Source of the DNA: Gordonia sp. SL306
GTDB lineage: Bacteria; Actinomycetota; Actinomycetes; Mycobacteriales; Mycobacteriaceae
Length of the DNA stretch: 64,000 bases
Assembly (NCBI RefSeq): GCF_026625785.1
Contig: NZ_CP113063.1
Span: 3,224,001 to 3,288,000 of the forward strand
Reading direction: 5' to 3'
A program made the translations under genes and the position numbers. Under the pieces are notes generated by a model, which was given only the letters and a program-made list of their open reading frames with translations, was not told where the DNA came from and searched no databases. Within the stretch, counting starts at the first letter, position 1. Every line of letters begins with the position of its first letter. This document shows positions 61,376 through 64,000 of the stretch, one piece after another.

Positions 61376-62446
61376 ATGGATTTCGCGCTGAGCTCCGACC
61401 AACAGGATCTGGCCGACGCCGAGCGTGCGTGGTTGCAGAAACATGATCCGATCCTGGAGCGGCGCCCGTCGATCGACGACGGACCCGCCACCGTCTCGTC
61501 GACCATGCGCAGGCACATGACCGAGGCCGGGTACGCGGGACTGCTGACGAAGGAGCTCGGCGCGACCAACGTCGACCTCCTGGTCCTCGTGGAGGCACAC
61601 GGTTGGGCCGGCAGCCCGGTGCCGCTCGCGGAGGTGGCCATCGCCGTGGGGCTGCTCGAAACGATGGGGCACCGGGCGTGGGAAGACGCCGCCGCCGGTG
61701 AGGAGATCGTCATCCCGGTCCGTCCGTCCACGTCGGGTCGTCTCGACGTCGAACAGGTGGGTGGCGGACTCCGGATTCGTGGGACGACCGCTCCGGCAAC
61801 CGGGTTGGTCGACGCCGACCGCATCGTGCTGGTGGCACAGACGGCCGATGGCGGTGACGTCGCGGCGGACATCCCCGTTCGCGACGTCGAAATCCGGGAG
61901 CGCGACACCCTCGATCTGCTCCGATCGTGGGGGGTCATCGACCTCGACGTCACCGTCGCGGCCGAACACTGGGCGTCGATGCCGACCGGCACGGTCGGAA
62001 CGGTCACCGAGCAGCTGGCGACGTTCCGTGCCGCCGATGCACTCGGGTGTGCCGATCGGCTTCTCGGTCTTGCTGTCGACTATGCCGGGCAGAGAACGCA
62101 ATTCGACAAACCGATCGGTTCGTTCCAGGCGGTGAAGCACCACCTGGCCAACATGGCCCTCGCGGTGGAGGCGTCTCGTTCGACGCTCTGGGCGGCCGCA
62201 CTCGCTCTCGACGGCGACGACGCCACAGCGCGGGCCCGTGCGGTGTCCTCGGCTGTCGCGTTTGCCTGTCGGAGCGCGAGTGACGTCGCTCAACTGGCGC
62301 TCCAGGTCCATGGCGGAATCGGATTCACCTGGGAGCACGACGTTCATCTCATGATCCGGCGGATCAAGGTCGACGAACTCCTCGACGGTTCCGTGGACGA
62401 TCATCGCCGCCGAATCGTCGACCTGCAGCCGGCGGCAGCGGATTAG
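61376..62446 (+). CDS. Acyl-CoA dehydrogenase (short FadE type)
   Basis: A 356-residue acyl-CoA dehydrogenase-like protein. The FAD-contact region is QRTQFDKPIGSFQAVKHHLA and the C-terminal region is LQVHGGIGFTWEHDVHLMIRR. The central beta domain is reduced compared with typical 380-residue enzymes, as in the non-catalytic or partner subunits of steroid FadE heterotetramers. ATG 61376 has GGGAGGG upstream; ATG 61364 is four codons earlier. A GntR regulator gene follows after 10 bp and then a DUF35-thiolase fusion, suggesting a further acyl-CoA or steroid side-chain module. Confidence 0.83.
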   Translation: MDFALSSDQQDLADAERAWLQKHDPILERRPSIDDGPATVSSTMRRHMTEAGYAGLLTKELGATNVDLLVLVEAHGWAGSPVPLAEVAIAVGLLETMGHRAWEDAAAGEEIVIPVRPSTSGRLDVEQVGGGLRIRGTTAPATGLVDADRIVLVAQTADGGDVAADIPVRDVEIRERDTLDLLRSWGVIDLDVTVAAEHWASMPTGTVGTVTEQLATFRAADALGCADRLLGLAVDYAGQRTQFDKPIGSFQAVKHHLANMALAVEASRSTLWAAALALDGDDATARARAVSSAVAFACRSASDVAQLALQVHGGIGFTWEHDVHLMIRRIKVDELLDGSVDDHRRRIVDLQPAAAD

Positions 62447-62456
62447 TATCGGGAGC

Positions 62457-63263
62457 GTGCAATCCGACCGTGATCGAGTGCGTGACTCCCTGGCCGTGGA
62501 CGGCGCGGTCCGGGCGCCGAAGGCGGCCGAGCAGATCGCGGGCAGATTGCGCGGGAGGATCGTTCGCGGCGAGTTGGCACCCGGCTCGAAGCTGAGGCCC
62601 GAGAGAGAACTCCTGGTGGAGTTCGGCGTGTCGAGACCGACACTGCGTGAGGCATTCCGGATCCTCGAGAGCGAGGGTCTGATCGTAGTGGTGACCGGCG
62701 CGGGCGGCGGGCCGCGCGTACAGCTGCCCGACCTCGGCGTGGTGTCCCGTCAGATCGGCTACTACCTGCAGATCAAGCAGACGACGCTCAAGGATCTGCT
62801 GGAGGCGCGCCAGGAGTTCGAACCGATCTGTGCGCGTTTGCTGGCCGAACGACGTACGCGAGGTGCCCTGAGGGAACTCGACACCCTGCTCGACGATCTC
62901 CGACAGGTCGCCGACGCCGGTTTCGCAACGGATTCCGCCTATGTGGCGTGGGTCGACATGACGCGCGAGTTCCACGAATCGATCGCCGACCACTGCGGCA
63001 ACAACACGTTGGCGGCGCAGGCCCGGGCGCTCGGCGAGATGCTGCGGGCGCACCATCGGCGGAGCCTTCGGTCGGTGAATTTCCGGCCGAGTAAGCCAAA
63101 GCTCGCCTCGGAGCTGATCGGGGACTACTCGGAGCTGCTGGACCTGGTTCGGGCGCGCAACGGTGCGGGGGCCGAGCGACATTGGCGCGCACACCTGCAG
63201 CGCTCGGCCCGCCTCACGTATCGGAACCAGGATCCGCGGTCGGTGGTCGATCTCGTCGACTGA
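62457..63263 (+). CDS. GntR-family (FadR subgroup) regulator
   Basis: A 268-residue GntR protein. The winged helix is seen in AEQIAGRLRGRIVRGELAPG, LRPERELLVEFGVSRPTLRE and AFRILESEGLI. The FCD effector domain contains LLEARQEFEPICARLLAE, the metal-ligand-type Asp/His positions in DMTREFHESIADHCGN and a C-terminal HWRAHL. FadR-type regulators bind acyl-CoAs or organic acids. The start is GTG 62457. It is co-transcribed with the acyl-CoA dehydrogenase and probably controls this small operon; the DUF35-thiolase gene begins about 100 bp downstream with its own ribosome site. Confidence 0.87.
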   Translation: MQSDRDRVRDSLAVDGAVRAPKAAEQIAGRLRGRIVRGELAPGSKLRPERELLVEFGVSRPTLREAFRILESEGLIVVVTGAGGGPRVQLPDLGVVSRQIGYYLQIKQTTLKDLLEARQEFEPICARLLAERRTRGALRELDTLLDDLRQVADAGFATDSAYVAWVDMTREFHESIADHCGNNTLAAQARALGEMLRAHHRRSLRSVNFRPSKPKLASELIGDYSELLDLVRARNGAGAERHWRAHLQRSARLTYRNQDPRSVVDLVD

Positions 63264-63360
63264 ACGAGAACGCCTGCATGCCCAACCGGCCATGTGGGTA
63301 AGGTAACCAAGATAGATAACTCAGGACCGTGAATCGGTACCACCGAAGTGAGGAGGTCGG

Positions 63361-64000
63361 GTGACCAGTCCGTCGGGACGTCCTTTACCTCAGCCCACAC
63401 TGCGTTCCGCCGAGTTCTGGGCATCCGGTGCGGACGGGGTGCTGCGCGTGGCCAGGTGTGGCCGATGTGAGCGCCTGACCCATCCGTGCCCGGCGGCATG
63501 CCCCCACTGCCGGAGTCGCGATATCGAGATGGCCGCGGTGTCCGGGCGCGCGGTGGTGGTGGCGTTGACGGTGAACGAGCAGCAGTGGTTGCCCTCGCTT
63601 CCGCCGCCGTATGTCATCGCCATCGTTGCACTCGACGACGATCCGGCCGTCCGACTGACCACCAACATCGTCGGTTGTGACGCCGCCGATGTGAGCATCG
63701 GGTCACGGGTACGGGTGACCTTCGAGAAGGCCGACGACGACATCTGGATTCCACTGTTCGAACTCGATCCCGACGCCATCGACCGGGGGACCGTGCCGGA
63801 ACCGGAGGACCTGTCCGGGCGACTGCGCGCCAGGCCGTCGTCGTCGAAGTTCGAAGAGTCGGTGGCGATCACCGGGATCGGGCAGTCACGCGTGGGGCGC
63901 CGGCTCATGGTCGACCCGCTGACGCTGACAGTGGACGCCTGCGAGGCCGCGGTCGCCGATGCGGGCCTGACGTTCGAGGACATCGACGGCCTGGTGACCT
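63361..64000 (+). CDS. DUF35/OB-fold fused to thiolase-like (lipid-transfer) domain, partial
   Basis: The frame opens at GTG 63361 behind GAGGAGG and runs off the right end of the window without a stop (213 codons). The N-terminal part is a DUF35 protein: a rubredoxin-like zinc ribbon with CGRC and CPHC pairs (ARCGRCERLTH, CPAACPHCRS) and an OB fold. From about residue 165 a thiolase-superfamily domain starts (VAITGIGQSRVGRR, ACEAAVADAGLTFEDIDGLV), as in Ltp-type proteins. The fusion mirrors the separate ChsH2 DUF35 and Ltp2 aldolase that work as a complex. The function is probably CoA-ester cleavage or thiolysis. Confidence 0.82.
   Translation, partial: MTSPSGRPLPQPTLRSAEFWASGADGVLRVARCGRCERLTHPCPAACPHCRSRDIEMAAVSGRAVVVALTVNEQQWLPSLPPPYVIAIVALDDDPAVRLTTNIVGCDAADVSIGSRVRVTFEKADDDIWIPLFELDPDAIDRGTVPEPEDLSGRLRARPSSSKFEESVAITGIGQSRVGRRLMVDPLTLTVDACEAAVADAGLTFEDIDGLVT

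Overview
The window is high-GC DNA from a mycolic-acid actinomycete. A Tat-type rubber oxygenase (latex clearing protein), a secreted antigen-85-like mycolyltransferase, mycofactocin-coupled SDRs and a KstR-controlled steroid gene set together point to Gordonia. The lcp locus suggests a rubber degrader of the G. polyisoprenivorans type, but the species is an inference.

Layout. 1-5.3 kb: a small methyltransferase overlaps a one-module NRPS (C-A-T-C, no thioesterase). 5.3-7.0 kb: a TIGR03086-type protein is divergent from a WYL regulator across a perfect inverted repeat. 7.0-10.3 kb: a TetR regulator is divergent from lcp, followed by a TatA-like protein, a bacterial haemoglobin and a MaoC hydratase. 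10.4-12.2 kb: an echA9/echA8-like pair. 12.3-15.1 kb: a mycofactocin-coupled SDR, an MftR-like TetR regulator and a mycolyltransferase-like esterase. 15.3-24.9 kb: kstR, fadE34 and the complete order fadE28-fadE29-chsH2-chsH1-ltp2, then an acyl-CoA synthetase; KstR boxes precede fadE34 and fadE28. 25-30.6 kb: two transporters, a 46-residue membrane peptide, an unknown protein, an SDR and a TetR regulator. 30.7-36.9 kb: kstD with its MaoC partner, a decayed secreted phosphatase, kshB and two SDRs. 37-40.2 kb: an MFS pump and a LexA-box HNH protein of the 13E12 type. 40.4-56.1 kb: a second steroid block with a seven-gene minus-strand operon (three KstD-family flavoproteins, ketosteroid isomerase, HsaD, an SDR, a Cys-rich protein), a steroid Baeyer-Villiger monooxygenase, hsaB, PadR and IclR regulators, an HSL-family esterase, and hsaC-hsaA-kshA. 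56.3-60.1 kb: an SDR and hsaE-hsaG-hsaF behind tandem KstR boxes. 60.2-64 kb: an AbiEi/DUF559-like protein between palindromic arrays, an acyl-CoA dehydrogenase, a GntR regulator and a DUF35-thiolase fusion running off the end.

How the genes fit together. The KstR part removes the cholesterol side chain (fadE34, chsE1E2, chsH1H2, ltp2, fadD) and finishes the C5 ring fragment (hsaE, hsaG, hsaF). The 40-56 kb block opens and degrades rings A and B (KstD, KshAB, HsaAB, HsaC, HsaD). It also carries a progesterone-type Baeyer-Villiger enzyme plus an esterase, which would remove a C21 side chain by ester formation and hydrolysis. No KstR box was seen in front of this second block; a different inverted motif, TCCCG-N5-CGGGA, recurs upstream of its transcription units.

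The most unusual non-coding signal is a set of intergenic hinge arrays: short direct repeats with an exact 21- or 19-bp step that invert at a central axis. No tRNA, rRNA, CRISPR array or insertion sequence was found.
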